Assembly (NCBI GenBank): GCA_036704045.1
Contig: DATNQM010000022.1
Location: forward strand, 62,001-126,000
Length of the DNA: 64,000 nucleotides
From: Ancylothrix sp036704045
Lineage (GTDB): Bacteria; Cyanobacteriota; Cyanobacteriia; Cyanobacteriales; Oscillatoriaceae
Direction: 5' to 3'
Positions 1-8,354 of the stretch are shown one piece after another. The stretch's first letter is position 1; every line of letters begins with the position of its first letter. The notes below the pieces were generated by a model that was not told the origin of the DNA, did not search any database, and was given only the letters and a program-made list of their open reading frames with translations. Both the position numbers and the translations under genes were made by a program.

Positions 1-1
1 T

Positions 2-67
2 GAGTTAATCGAGGCAAGGTTTAAACGTGCTAAAGAACACTATTCAGAAAATTACAATAATCAGTAG
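2..67 (+). CDS. 3' end of a probable RelE/HigB-type toxin (partial)
   Basis: An open frame enters from the window edge and encodes 21 residues (ending HYSENYNNQ) before a TAG. The stop lies 8 bases before the start of an HTH antitoxin gene, which is the usual toxin-first spacing of HigBA-type modules. The charged, basic C-terminal helix is compatible with the end of a Gp49/HigB-like mRNA interferase. This is inferred from position and size only, because the catalytic part lies outside the window. Confidence 0.45.
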   Translation, partial: ELIEARFKRAKEHYSENYNNQ

Positions 68-75
68 AAGAAATT

Positions 76-426
76 ATGAATGAACCTATTAAAGTACAAG
101 CAGGCAGTGGTAATGTATTTGCAGATTTAAAGTTAGAAAATTCTGATGAATTACTGCTCAAGGCAGAAATTGCCCGGAAAATTAGTGGTATTATTGCTGC
201 TGAAAATATGACTCAAACTGAGGCGGCACAAATGTTAGGAATTGACCAGCCTAAAGTGTCAGCATTAGTGAATGGGAAGCTATCGGGTTTTTCCACTAAT
301 CGGTTGTTTCGTTTTTTAAATGCGTTGGGTAGGGATGTGGAAATTGTGGTGAAACCCAAGTCTTTCAGACAAGCTGAAACAAGAGTGGTGTGTAGGGAAA
401 TCTTGGTAAATATGCAGAATTACTAA
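76..426 (+). CDS. XRE/HigA-type HTH antitoxin
   Basis: A 116-residue DNA-binding protein with an HTH of the XRE/HigA2 class. The segment MTQTEAAQMLGIDQPKVSAL, at about residues 45-64, reads as helix-turn-helix, and the following LFRFLNALGRDVEIVVKPK is the typical tail of this family. Known members neutralise a HigB/Gp49-type toxin and repress their own promoter. The gene follows the truncated frame at 2-67 by 8 bases, so the two are probably one operon. The family usually ends soon after the VVKPK segment. Here about 20 further residues (SFRQAETRVVC...) follow, which may be a slightly extended or frame-shifted tail. The HTH class is clear; the partner assignment is inferred. Confidence 0.8.
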   Translation: MNEPIKVQAGSGNVFADLKLENSDELLLKAEIARKISGIIAAENMTQTEAAQMLGIDQPKVSALVNGKLSGFSTNRLFRFLNALGRDVEIVVKPKSFRQAETRVVCREILVNMQNY

Positions 427-506
427 AAGAAAGCAGGGTTATTATACCGTTTCTCATTAAAGATGCAACAGTAAAGAGCAATGCTTGCCCCCAAATTAAC
501 CTAGAA

Positions 507-550
507 ATTGTAGCAATAATTTTTGAAAATTGTAGCAATAATTTTTGAAA
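507..550 (+). repeat. 22-bp perfect tandem duplication
   Basis: The unit ATTGTAGCAATAATTTTTGA plus AA (22 bp) occurs at 507-528 and again at 529-550 without a mismatch. It lies between the HTH antitoxin gene and the HicAB pair, in AT-rich sequence. A recent slippage or duplication event would explain it. No gene is affected. Confidence 0.9.
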
Positions 551-585
551 TTAGTATTAGTCTCAGGGGATATCTCACTTTTTTT

Positions 586-792
586 TCATAAGTCTTCCTC
601 TGTGAGATTGGCTATTTTCATCAATGCCTTTAAAGTGCCAATTTTCAAGTCCTGATTCCGATGGACAGGAATGGAGATAATTTTTTCTTCTTGGGGATTC
701 TCGTAAATATAGTGACTTCCTGTAATTCTCTGTAAAATCCAGCCATTCTTTTCGACAATTTTGCAAAGTTGTTTTCCAGAAATAGACTTCAT
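586..792 (-). CDS. hicA: HicA-type mRNA interferase toxin
   Basis: A 68-residue toxin of the HicA/YcfA family, a small dsRBD-like fold that cleaves mRNA. It starts with MKSISGKQLCKIVEKNGW and carries the conserved GSHYIY segment, whose His is the catalytic residue in HicA proteins, followed by a hydrophobic strand (IISIPVHRN) and a helix that ends LTEEDL. Its ATG overlaps the stop of the upstream hicB-like gene as ATGA, so the pair is translationally coupled. The antitoxin-first order is the reverse of the E. coli hicAB order but is common in cyanobacteria. Both the family call and the pairing are secure. Confidence 0.9.
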   Translation of the reverse strand: MKSISGKQLCKIVEKNGWILQRITGSHYIYENPQEEKIISIPVHRNQDLKIGTLKALMKIANLTEEDL

Positions 793-995
793 ACAGCTAT
801 TTCCACAATTTTGTCTGTCGGCTCTGTTTTTTTCAGGTTATTATTAGCAACACTAAGCCAACCCTCAACTGCTTCTTGTAAATTAGTCGTGACTTCTTCT
901 AAGGTATCGCCTTCGGTAATGCAGCCGGGAAGGACTGGGATTTCCGCCCAATAGCCCCCTTCTTCTGCTGGATGAATAATGGCTTTAATTTTCAT
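789..995 (-). CDS. hicB: HicB-type antitoxin
   Basis: A 68-residue HicB-family antitoxin with the partial RNase-H-like fold of the family. The diagnostic segments are the N-terminal strand MKIKAIIHPAEEGGYWAEIP, then LPGCITEGDTLEE and a helix NLQEAVEGWL. It lacks the C-terminal ribbon-helix-helix or HTH present in longer HicB proteins, so it may not bind DNA by itself. It is the first gene of the two-gene unit and overlaps hicA by 4 bases. It should bind and mask the HicA toxin in the cytoplasm. Confidence 0.9.
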   Translation of the reverse strand: MKIKAIIHPAEEGGYWAEIPVLPGCITEGDTLEEVTTNLQEAVEGWLSVANNNLKKTEPTDKIVEIAV

Positions 996-1146
996 AAATT
1001 TAGCTTCATCACTTTTTTAAGTTCAGTATAGCAGGCTCAGAAAAATTTTTCAGGCAAAAGGAGTATCCGCTATGGTTTTCGGATGCCACAGGAAATTGTT
1101 GTAATATTTACTGCGCTGAGTTGTTAGACAGGCAAATATTTGTGGT

Positions 1147-1174
1147 GGTTGGGTTGAGGCGAAGAAACCCAACC
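1147..1174. repeat. GGTTGGGTT palindrome, dispersed cyanobacterial type
   Basis: A perfect 9-bp inverted repeat, GGTTGGGTT at 1147-1155 and AACCCAACC at 1166-1174, with a 10-base loop GAGGCGAAGA. It lies 17 bases past the stop of the helicase gene on the minus strand. Palindromes of this sequence are, to my recollection, abundant intergenic repeats in filamentous and colonial cyanobacteria. It could also act as a transcript-end hairpin for the helicase gene, although no long T-run follows. Confidence 0.7.
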
Positions 1175-1190
1175 TACTAGACTAAAGAAA

Positions 1191-2438
1191 TTAAGCTGAT
1201 TGCCTCATATCTATATCGAAAGATAAAACATCTGGGGAAGCTATAATTTCTTCAATCTGCTTGACTACTGGAGTTTCATTATCATATAACATAATCAGAT
1301 GATCTCTTGCCCGTGTCATTGCTGTATATAACCCAGCTTTTTCTTTGAAATCTTCATCGGGGTCTGGTAAATCTTTTACCTTATCTATCCCGGCAATGAT
1401 CACTGCATCAAATTCAACTCCTTTAAGAGCATTCCAGGAATCAATGATGACAAATGGGCGATCAACAACGTTACTATTTCGTTCTGTTGAACCCATTGGT
1501 GCATGATTAGCGATATTTAGATCCCACAAATAATCACTAATGTTTTTCTTAAAACTTTTATCCTCATTGGGATGTAGAAAAACGCCAACTGAAGATTCTG
1601 GATGGCTATTTAATGCCAACTTAATTTGATTAGCTATAATACTTGCAGACAGAGCAGCTTTAACCAGTATTGGTTTAATCGAAGAACTGCGGGCAGTTTT
1701 TTTTACAGGTTCGACTATGTGACCAATGTTTCCTCCCGCCTCAGCCCGCTTGGAAATTTTCATCTTAGCATTAGACAAATAAGGTAAAATAAATTGCCAA
1801 GCTAATTCCAATATTTCCGGGGTGTTTCGATAGTTAAGCTCAAATATTTGAGAACGACCACCAGGAATTGTAAACCCAAGAGATTTCCATGTCCAACTGT
1901 CTTTAAGCCGATGAGGTTGCCCATAAACTGATTGAGTGTTATCGTAGACGAAGAAAATAGAATTCGTGTCAGGATTCACCGCTTTCAGCATTGCTTTAAA
2001 CCATTCGTCGTAAAAGTCCTGCGCTTCGTCAATTAAAATTGCTTGATAGCGATGTTTTGAGTTTTCTTCGACTAAGTTGATAATTTTTTGTCGGGAATTC
2101 GGATGATCGTCCCATTTATAATCATATCCAATTCGATATGCCCAACTGTGGAAGGTTTTACAGGTTATATCTAAATTCAACCTTTTTTCACTTAGTTTTG
2201 AGTCAATCCAACCGTTCATAAAGCGGTTATAGCACAGCACTAAAATATTGTCATAGCCCTTATCAATGAGTTGTTCAACTCGATTTCTCAAGACCAGTGA
2301 CTTGCCAGAACCTGCTACACCTCGAACTAAAGCATGGCCTTCAAGAGAAAAGTTTTTAGCTTTGCTTTGTTGTTGATCTAAAGCCTCACGGTTCAAGCGT
2401 TGATTGAGCGACTGATCAAAGTTAATCCACTGTTCCAT
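1191..2438 (-). CDS. UvrD/Rep-like superfamily 1 helicase, short form
   Basis: A 415-residue superfamily 1 ATPase. Walker A is GVAGSGKS at about residues 40-47. The DEAQ-box (ILIDEAQDF) lies near residue 138, and YTAMTRARDHLIM near 375 matches motif VI of UvrD-type helicases. The segment FDAVIIAGID resembles motif V. Many relatives are 550-700 residues and carry an N-terminal NERD or other nuclease-like domain. Here the ATPase motif begins almost at the N-terminus, so this is a helicase core only. The start, at MEQWINFDQS, matches a family opening in which the ATPase is preceded by about 35 residues. Bases 1-3386, including this gene, lack the GCCGGT hexamer that is common elsewhere, which hints at acquired DNA. 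It may be a defence or repair helicase; the exact role is unknown. Confidence 0.75.
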   Translation of the reverse strand: MEQWINFDQSLNQRLNREALDQQQSKAKNFSLEGHALVRGVAGSGKSLVLRNRVEQLIDKGYDNILVLCYNRFMNGWIDSKLSEKRLNLDITCKTFHSWAYRIGYDYKWDDHPNSRQKIINLVEENSKHRYQAILIDEAQDFYDEWFKAMLKAVNPDTNSIFFVYDNTQSVYGQPHRLKDSWTWKSLGFTIPGGRSQIFELNYRNTPEILELAWQFILPYLSNAKMKISKRAEAGGNIGHIVEPVKKTARSSSIKPILVKAALSASIIANQIKLALNSHPESSVGVFLHPNEDKSFKKNISDYLWDLNIANHAPMGSTERNSNVVDRPFVIIDSWNALKGVEFDAVIIAGIDKVKDLPDPDEDFKEKAGLYTAMTRARDHLIMLYDNETPVVKQIEEIIASPDVLSFDIDMRQSA

Positions 2439-2857
2439 AGTGATAATACGGCCTGCCGCGTTAATAATTATATTTTTCTAAGGTGATAGTGCTTCTCATA
2501 TAATTCAGATAAATTGTATCTATGAAAAACCCTATAAAATTTCAGATAAATTTATACTTTATTATTAAATATTTCTGCTGATTAATAAAGTAATAAAAAG
2601 TCTATTATGGTATAGACTTTAACCGACATTCCTAAACCATGATGGGTCGCAAAAAGTATATTTAAGTAGCAAAAAATTGCAATAGGTAGCAAAAAGTTGC
2701 AAAATTCAGTAAAAATAACTAGAAGATGCTTTGATCGCCCCTTCGGAACCTTTCTCTTTCGCCCCCATTGGTATAAAAAAGTATAATTTAGTCGCACTAG
2801 ATAGTAAAAGGGTGCAAAAAATAGTATAATCCCCTAAAATTAGTATATGTATCGCCT
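2439..2857. repeat. Intergenic region with 20-bp-period iteron-like repeats
   Basis: This 419-base AT-rich region separates the divergent helicase and STAND genes. From 2646 to about 2705 there are three degenerate tandem 20-mers, each beginning GTAGCAAAAA or GTCGCAAAAA (starts at 2646, 2666 and 2686). A weaker fourth follows at 2706. Further AGTATA and GTGCAAAAAA words occur at 2785-2850, next to the STAND start codon. A period near two helical turns places equivalent bases on one DNA face, as in operators and iterons. No convincing small gene is present; the 71-residue frame on the minus strand has no recognisable content. Confidence 0.6.
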
Positions 2858-4270
2858 ATGAATGTCCAAGAAGTCCTCAAATGGGTCGATGATTTAACTT
2901 TGACAAAAACGGGCTCGCATTTAAATAGTCTGCAACAGGCAATATTAGCAGAGGTTTGGGATAGTCAAAAATACAAAAAAATCGCGGATGACTATCACTG
3001 TACTGAAGCTAATGTCAAAAGAGTGGCGGGCAATTTATGGGAACTGATATCAGAAGAATTAGACGAAGAAGTTAATAAAAAAAACTTCCGCGCTACAATG
3101 GAAAGATTTTATATTTCCAAGTCTAATATTAGTAATAATTTTGTAAATAGTCAATTGGTCGGGAGAAGCATCACTGTATGTGGAGAAAGTTGGCACTCTG
3201 ATGACAAAACAAAAAAACGATCACATACCTCCCCCCCTACTACAAATTCCACCACCACCAACAAAAAATCTCAACCCCTCCACGATCTCAGCCAAGCGCC
3301 AGAATATCCTAATCTCCAAAACCGCACCGAACAACTGGCTACCCTCACACAATGGATACTCGCAGAAAATAGCCGCATTGTTACCCTAACCGGCCTATCG
3401 GGAATTGGGAAAACCGCCCTCGCAAGACAACTGGTAGAACATATCAAAGACAACTTTGATCGCATCCTGTGGCGTAGTCATCGAAAATTTCCCAACCTCA
3501 ACGCCCTCCAAAGCAACATCATCGAATTTATCGCCCCAACTTCTCCTAGCCAAAACCCATCCATAATCAACTACTTAAACTCTCGTCACTCGCTTTTAGA
3601 CCATCTAAAAAACCACCGTTGCTTAATCATTCTTGACGACTTTCAAGAAACCTTAACCCCTGGTGAATTAGTCGGCAATTACCGCGCAGAATATCAAAAC
3701 TACGGTCAACTCATTAATGAAATTGGGCAACACTCCCATCAAAGTTGTCTACTACTTCTTAGCTGGGAACAACCCCTAGAAATTGCTACCCTAGAAACCG
3801 AAAACCCCTACTGTAAAACTCTACAAATTCCGGGTTTAGATAAATTAGCTAACCAAATACTCAGCGCCAGAAAACTCAAAGACCAGAAAAAATGGAGGGA
3901 ACTAATCCAACTATACACCGGCAATCCTTCCTGGCTTAATATCATCGCCTCCACTATTCTCGACTTATTTAACGGTAGCGTCCAAGAATTTCTCTCCTAT
4001 CCTTGTTTCTTTTTAGGAGACTTAGAACCCATCCTTAAACAACATTATCAACGCTTATCAGAATCCGAAAAAATCATCCTTCAGTGGTTAGCCAACCAAA
4101 ATGAACCTGTAACAATTAACCAAAAACCCCCAGAACTTTTACCCGATCAAGAATTCTTAAAAGCCATACAATCTTTAACAAGACGAAATTTACTCGAAAA
4201 GTCATCATATTTAACTCTACAACCTGTGATTAAACAATACGTCAAAAATCAAAATATCGGGTTGATATAA
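2858..4270 (+). CDS. STAND (NB-ARC-like) ATPase with vMAP-type N-terminal HTH, no sensor repeats
   Basis: A 470-residue signal-transduction ATPase. Residues 1-85 (MNVQEVLKWVDDL through LWELISEELDE) match the helix-turn-helix N-terminal domain of cyanobacterial vWA-MoxR-associated proteins. A Ser/Thr/Pro-rich linker spans about 105-150. The NTPase follows, with Walker A GLSGIGKTA at 179-187, an arm FDRILWRSHRKFP, Walker B CLIILDDF near 255 and a C-terminal winged-helix-like segment (LSESEKIILQWLANQ). WD40, TPR or LRR sensor repeats, usual in full STAND proteins, are absent. It may therefore be a truncated form or may pair with another sensor. The role is probably in conflict or regulated cell death; that is inference from the family. 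Confidence 0.75.
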   Translation: MNVQEVLKWVDDLTLTKTGSHLNSLQQAILAEVWDSQKYKKIADDYHCTEANVKRVAGNLWELISEELDEEVNKKNFRATMERFYISKSNISNNFVNSQLVGRSITVCGESWHSDDKTKKRSHTSPPTTNSTTTNKKSQPLHDLSQAPEYPNLQNRTEQLATLTQWILAENSRIVTLTGLSGIGKTALARQLVEHIKDNFDRILWRSHRKFPNLNALQSNIIEFIAPTSPSQNPSIINYLNSRHSLLDHLKNHRCLIILDDFQETLTPGELVGNYRAEYQNYGQLINEIGQHSHQSCLLLLSWEQPLEIATLETENPYCKTLQIPGLDKLANQILSARKLKDQKKWRELIQLYTGNPSWLNIIASTILDLFNGSVQEFLSYPCFFLGDLEPILKQHYQRLSESEKIILQWLANQNEPVTINQKPPELLPDQEFLKAIQSLTRRNLLEKSSYLTLQPVIKQYVKNQNIGLI

Positions 4271-4357
4271 CATCCGTCTTGAAGACTTCTAAAAAGCAAT
4301 TTACCAAAAATTTATATAAAAAAGTACCAACAAAAAGATAGTATATTTAATAATTTG

Positions 4358-4422
4358 TAGAGGCAATCCCCCTGTGGTTGCCCCTTTTAAAACCCAAAAA
4401 TGGGGCCGGTTGCCCCCACAAT
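4358..4422. repeat. Intergenic repeat with two GGTTGCCCC copies and a CCCC/GGGG hairpin
   Basis: Between the convergent STAND gene and histidine kinase gene, GGTTGCCCC occurs at 4376-4384 and again at 4408-4416. GCCCC (4380-4384) can pair with GGGGC (4402-4406). The phrase around AGGCAATCCCCCTGTGG resembles intergenic repeats seen in other cyanobacterial genomes, which I recall but could not check here. It may end transcription in both directions. Confidence 0.45.
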
Positions 4423-4424
4423 TA

Positions 4425-7400
4425 CTAATCACCAATCGATAAATTCAAAGGAAGAGAAATCGTAAAACGAGAACCCTTCCCAGCCTCAGACTCAACAGAA
4501 ATAGAACCACCTTGCAACTCAGCTAACTTGCGAGTAATAACCAAGCCCAAACCAGTCCCCTGATATTTGCGAGACAAAGAAGAATCAATTTGAGAAAACG
4601 GAGAAAACAAACGGCGCTGGTTAGCCGGTTCAATACCAATCCCCGTATCCCAAACCATAAAATTAATCCACTCCGAATTATTCACCCCACGAGAGCGATA
4701 AATTTTTAAACCCACCGAACCTTCAGGCGTAAACTTCGTAGCATTAACTAACAAATTTAACAGCATTTGTTTAAGCCGGCGAGAATCAGTAACCATAAAC
4801 TCTAAATCTGGGTCAACTTCCAACTCTAAACCTAAACCTTGCGCCGTAACCCGTTCTTGAATTAAACTTGTCACCCCTTCACAAATATCCTCAATAAACA
4901 CCACCTGCAAATCTAATTCAAGCCGGTCAGCTTCAATGCGAGACAAATCTAAAATATCATTAATTAAATCCAACAAATGCTGACCACTACTATGAATACG
5001 GTCAATATAAAGCTTTTGTTTAGGATTAAGTAAACCAAAAGACTGCTCTAATAACACACTTGAAAATCCTAAAATTGCTGTCAAAGGCGTGCGTAACTCA
5101 TGGGAAGTATTAGCAATAAACTCTTCTTTGAGGCGGTTAATTTCTGCAAGTTGTTGATTTTGTTGTTGAAGCAATCCCCAAGAAGCCCGTACCTCCGTCA
5201 CATCTCTGCCAATACCTATCACCCGCTGCACTCCTCCGCCGGCATCCAAAAGCGGCGCGTAAACTGTTTCAAAAGACCGTATTTCGCCGCTGGGCAAACA
5301 AAAATCATGATTAGCAATAACCTTTTCGCCGGTGCTATAAACTTGAGTTAATAACTCCTCAATTGCCGAAGCATCAGAGACTTTTAAATCATTATTAGTT
5401 TTCCCGATTATTTCATTCCTGCTATAACCTAATAAAGCCGCACCGGCCGGATTAATAGAAAGATAACGTCCTTGAAAATCATACTCCACAAAAATATCAG
5501 TAGACTGTTCCATAAATAACTGGAAATACTCCGCACTTTGCCGGGCAGAAAATTCTTGTTTAAATAAACAAGCACGGCGAATAGCTACAGCAGATTGGGC
5601 AGCCACTTGTTCTACTAAATGAATTTCTTCAGGCAAGAAAACTCTCTCTACACCCAAACAAAGACAAATTACCCCCATTAAACCATCGCTATCTAAAATA
5701 GGGCAAATTAACTCAGAAATATTATCCGAAGATGTAGGCCGATCAAGCAATAAAATTTCACCTTCCGCAAGCTGCTTAATTGCATCCACCGGCCAGTAAA
5801 AAATCACCGAATTAGCACCTTTTTTATTAGCCCAATCTTCGTATTTAATTTCAAACAACTTATCTTTAACTTCCAACAAAGCACCATAACAAATTTCCGA
5901 ATTTAAAGTTTTACTCAAACCGCTTAAAACTGCCTTAATAACTCCATTTTCATCAAAACAGTTTCTCAGTTTTCGAGTTAACTTAAGTATAAATTCTTCA
6001 AACTTAAGCAACCTTTCTAAAGTTTGAGTTCGCTGAAATATATTGTCTTCTAAATAACGAGTATGAGCTTGTAATTGACTTAACTGACTTGTTTGTTCAA
6101 TCGCAATAGAAATTTGAGTAGCTACCTCTTGTAAAAGTTGCTGTTCTTGTTCTGTCCACCGGCGCGGAGTCTGACATTGGTGAACTATCAGCAAACCCCA
6201 TAAAGGTTTATAGTCATCACCAACACCTTTGTCATTGAAAAGACCTTTGCTATTAGAAATAATCCCCGTAACCATCATACTGCGGACGTGCATTTCCTGT
6301 AAAAAATGTCGGTGGCACTCGGAAATCTCCACCGATTGAACATCATTAGCTAACCACAAACGTCCCAAACGATAAGCATTGAGATAAGGAGGCGGAATAC
6401 AATCATCCGAAAAAGATTGCCCTTGAATTTTAGGGTAAAGAATATTCACATCTTCTGCAACGCAACTCATCCTTTGATTCTTAAAAATAAATTCCTCTTC
6501 ATAATCCAACCGGCAAACTAAAACTCGATCTGTTTCAAGCATCTCTCTCAATCGTTTTACCGTTTTTCTTAAAACCTCATCTAAATCATTTTTAGACCGG
6601 CAAATACTGGCAATTTCACTTAAAAAGCTTTCCCTTCTGTGTCGCTGCTGAATTTGCGTTTCTGCAACTTCTTGCTCACTCAAATCCTTAATAAAACTCA
6701 ACAGATAACTTTCTTCAGTATCATCTCCAATCAAAGATAAAGAAACTTCAGCCGCAAAAAAAGAACCATCCCGACGTAGATAACGTTTGCGAAACTTAAT
6801 TTGTTTAGAACCACCATTGCACATTTGTTGAATGAGGCGCAATTCAGCCGCAAAATCTTCGGGGTGGCAAATAGAACGCCGGTCTAAATGACGAAGTTGA
6901 GTTTCTGTATAGCCAATCCAACGACAAAAAGCCGGATTTGCATTCAAAATTCCCCCATCCAAACTTTCATAAATCATCCCAATAGGAGCATCGCAAAATA
7001 AATGTTGGAGATAATCTTTTGGTAAACTATTAAGGCTAGGCAATAACATTAAATTAGAAGGTTGCGAAGTTGAGGTTTCTGGTTCATTAATAACTCTAAA
7101 TGTTGATAAATTAGGGCTTCTGGAATTATTGCCCCTAACAATACTTTCATTAGAGTAATTGAATTCTTTAGAAAACAAAGCCTCATCACTAGCCCTAGAA
7201 GCAATTTTAGCTAATTGTAAGCATAAACGTCGTAAAATACCTTCATTATTACCCACCTCAGAAGCTTGGAGGTGCGAACAATTGGGTAAAGCATTTCTCA
7301 CCACTTCTGTGTGCAAAACTTCGGCAATTAATTGAGATTGAGAAACAAAAACTAAGCGCCACAAAGAAGCCGGTGTAGGCGGCATCATAGAAACTATAGA

Positions 7401-7883
7401 ACCCGACAAACAAGCATCATTAACAGGTTGTAATTGAACCCAGACATTTAAGTGAGAACTCAACACTAATAAACTTGTTTCTACTTCAGAAAACGAAATA
7501 ATTTCTGGGTCAGGAGTCAGTAAATTTCTACCTTCTGGATGAGAATAAAGCGCTGTTAATTTTGGTTCTCCACAACCGAACATCAAACTGGAACCAGAAC
7601 TAAAACTAGAAATTTTACCAGTCGGTTCATGTTGAACCCAACATTGATTTTCCTGTTCTTCTAATAAAGCTATTTCTTGCCAAACATTTTTTATTGTTTC
7701 ACAAAGTTTTTTATTTTTTCCCAACAGTAAAAGCCCTCGTAGCCGAGAATTATTACAAGTTAGAGTTGTTTGTATTACTTGTACTACAGACAATACATAA
7801 GGCCAAGTTAAATGAACAACAATTTGTCCAGGTAGAGATAGATAAGTCATTTCAGGAAAGGGTTTATTTACTAAGTTGGTCAA
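4425..7883 (-). CDS. PAS/GAF hybrid sensor histidine kinase
   Basis: A 1152-residue cytoplasmic sensor kinase without obvious membrane segments. The first roughly 300 residues have no domain I recognise. A PAS domain follows (APIGMIYESLDGGILNANPAF), then a GAF domain that contains EEQQLLQEVATQISIAIEQT, as in phytochrome-like proteins. A second GAF (VEQVAAQSAVAIRRA) and a second PAS (FMEQSTDIFVEYDFQGRYLS) come next. HisKA carries TSHELRTP with His928. The HATPase domain has VNATKFTP near 1046 (N box), WDTGIGIE (G1) and GTGLGLV (G2). All catalytic boxes are intact. No response-regulator gene is adjacent, so it is probably an orphan. The first GAF lacks a visible bilin-binding Cys-His, so light sensing is not supported. 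The ligand is unknown. Confidence 0.9.
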   Translation of the reverse strand: MTNLVNKPFPEMTYLSLPGQIVVHLTWPYVLSVVQVIQTTLTCNNSRLRGLLLLGKNKKLCETIKNVWQEIALLEEQENQCWVQHEPTGKISSFSSGSSLMFGCGEPKLTALYSHPEGRNLLTPDPEIISFSEVETSLLVLSSHLNVWVQLQPVNDACLSGSIVSMMPPTPASLWRLVFVSQSQLIAEVLHTEVVRNALPNCSHLQASEVGNNEGILRRLCLQLAKIASRASDEALFSKEFNYSNESIVRGNNSRSPNLSTFRVINEPETSTSQPSNLMLLPSLNSLPKDYLQHLFCDAPIGMIYESLDGGILNANPAFCRWIGYTETQLRHLDRRSICHPEDFAAELRLIQQMCNGGSKQIKFRKRYLRRDGSFFAAEVSLSLIGDDTEESYLLSFIKDLSEQEVAETQIQQRHRRESFLSEIASICRSKNDLDEVLRKTVKRLREMLETDRVLVCRLDYEEEFIFKNQRMSCVAEDVNILYPKIQGQSFSDDCIPPPYLNAYRLGRLWLANDVQSVEISECHRHFLQEMHVRSMMVTGIISNSKGLFNDKGVGDDYKPLWGLLIVHQCQTPRRWTEQEQQLLQEVATQISIAIEQTSQLSQLQAHTRYLEDNIFQRTQTLERLLKFEEFILKLTRKLRNCFDENGVIKAVLSGLSKTLNSEICYGALLEVKDKLFEIKYEDWANKKGANSVIFYWPVDAIKQLAEGEILLLDRPTSSDNISELICPILDSDGLMGVICLCLGVERVFLPEEIHLVEQVAAQSAVAIRRACLFKQEFSARQSAEYFQLFMEQSTDIFVEYDFQGRYLSINPAGAALLGYSRNEIIGKTNNDLKVSDASAIEELLTQVYSTGEKVIANHDFCLPSGEIRSFETVYAPLLDAGGGVQRVIGIGRDVTEVRASWGLLQQQNQQLAEINRLKEEFIANTSHELRTPLTAILGFSSVLLEQSFGLLNPKQKLYIDRIHSSGQHLLDLINDILDLSRIEADRLELDLQVVFIEDICEGVTSLIQERVTAQGLGLELEVDPDLEFMVTDSRRLKQMLLNLLVNATKFTPEGSVGLKIYRSRGVNNSEWINFMVWDTGIGIEPANQRRLFSPFSQIDSSLSRKYQGTGLGLVITRKLAELQGGSISVESEAGKGSRFTISLPLNLSIGD

Positions 7884-8354
7884 TTTGCGAAAAATAAAGT
7901 AATATCAGCGCCAGAGATTTTATCTAAAAATAGAGTTGCCAAAAAAATAGGATTTCTTATCAAATTTTAAAATTTGTTACCTACTAGGATCAAACACTTA
8001 CTTCTGGTAGCAGCGGAGACTGGCTTTACAGGATATCGCCACAATTTTAGACAAAGCCTGGGTTTTTGATAGGGGCTCATCTATCTACTCGCGCACGACT
8101 GAACGGACAGAAGAAGACATTGAACCTAGGATCAAAGGTTTTTCTTATATCATTTTGCCTTGCTAAGAGGGTTATCAATCACAGAAAACACAATAATTTG
8201 TATTTAAAGTGGGTTTACTACCTGCGGCTTGTCGGCTTTTCTCCCCAGCGTTTTTCTAGGCCGGCCACAAGAGAAGTAAATTTACACCCCTGAAACTGGA
8301 TAAGATAAACTGTCAGAGCTTGAATATTGCTCAAATGGGGAGATAACAAAGAGG
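7884..8354. other. Intergenic region between divergent kinase and speA
   Basis: This 471-base region must hold the promoters of both the histidine kinase and speA. A GA-rich stretch (GGGGAGATAACAAAGAGG) lies directly before the speA ATG and supplies its ribosome binding site. A 75-residue frame at 8066-8293 has no recognisable composition and no ribosome binding site. I see no RNA gene or repeat here. Confidence 0.5.

Noticed and set aside
2646..2725. CRISPR array
   Set aside because: The units are only 20 bases, degenerate and contiguous without spacers.
2582..2797. 71-residue minus-strand frame in the repeat-bearing gap
   Set aside because: The frame overlaps the 20-bp repeats and has no recognisable content.
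8066..8293. 75-residue frame upstream of speA
   Set aside because: No supporting start signal or family; the region is more likely promoter and leader.
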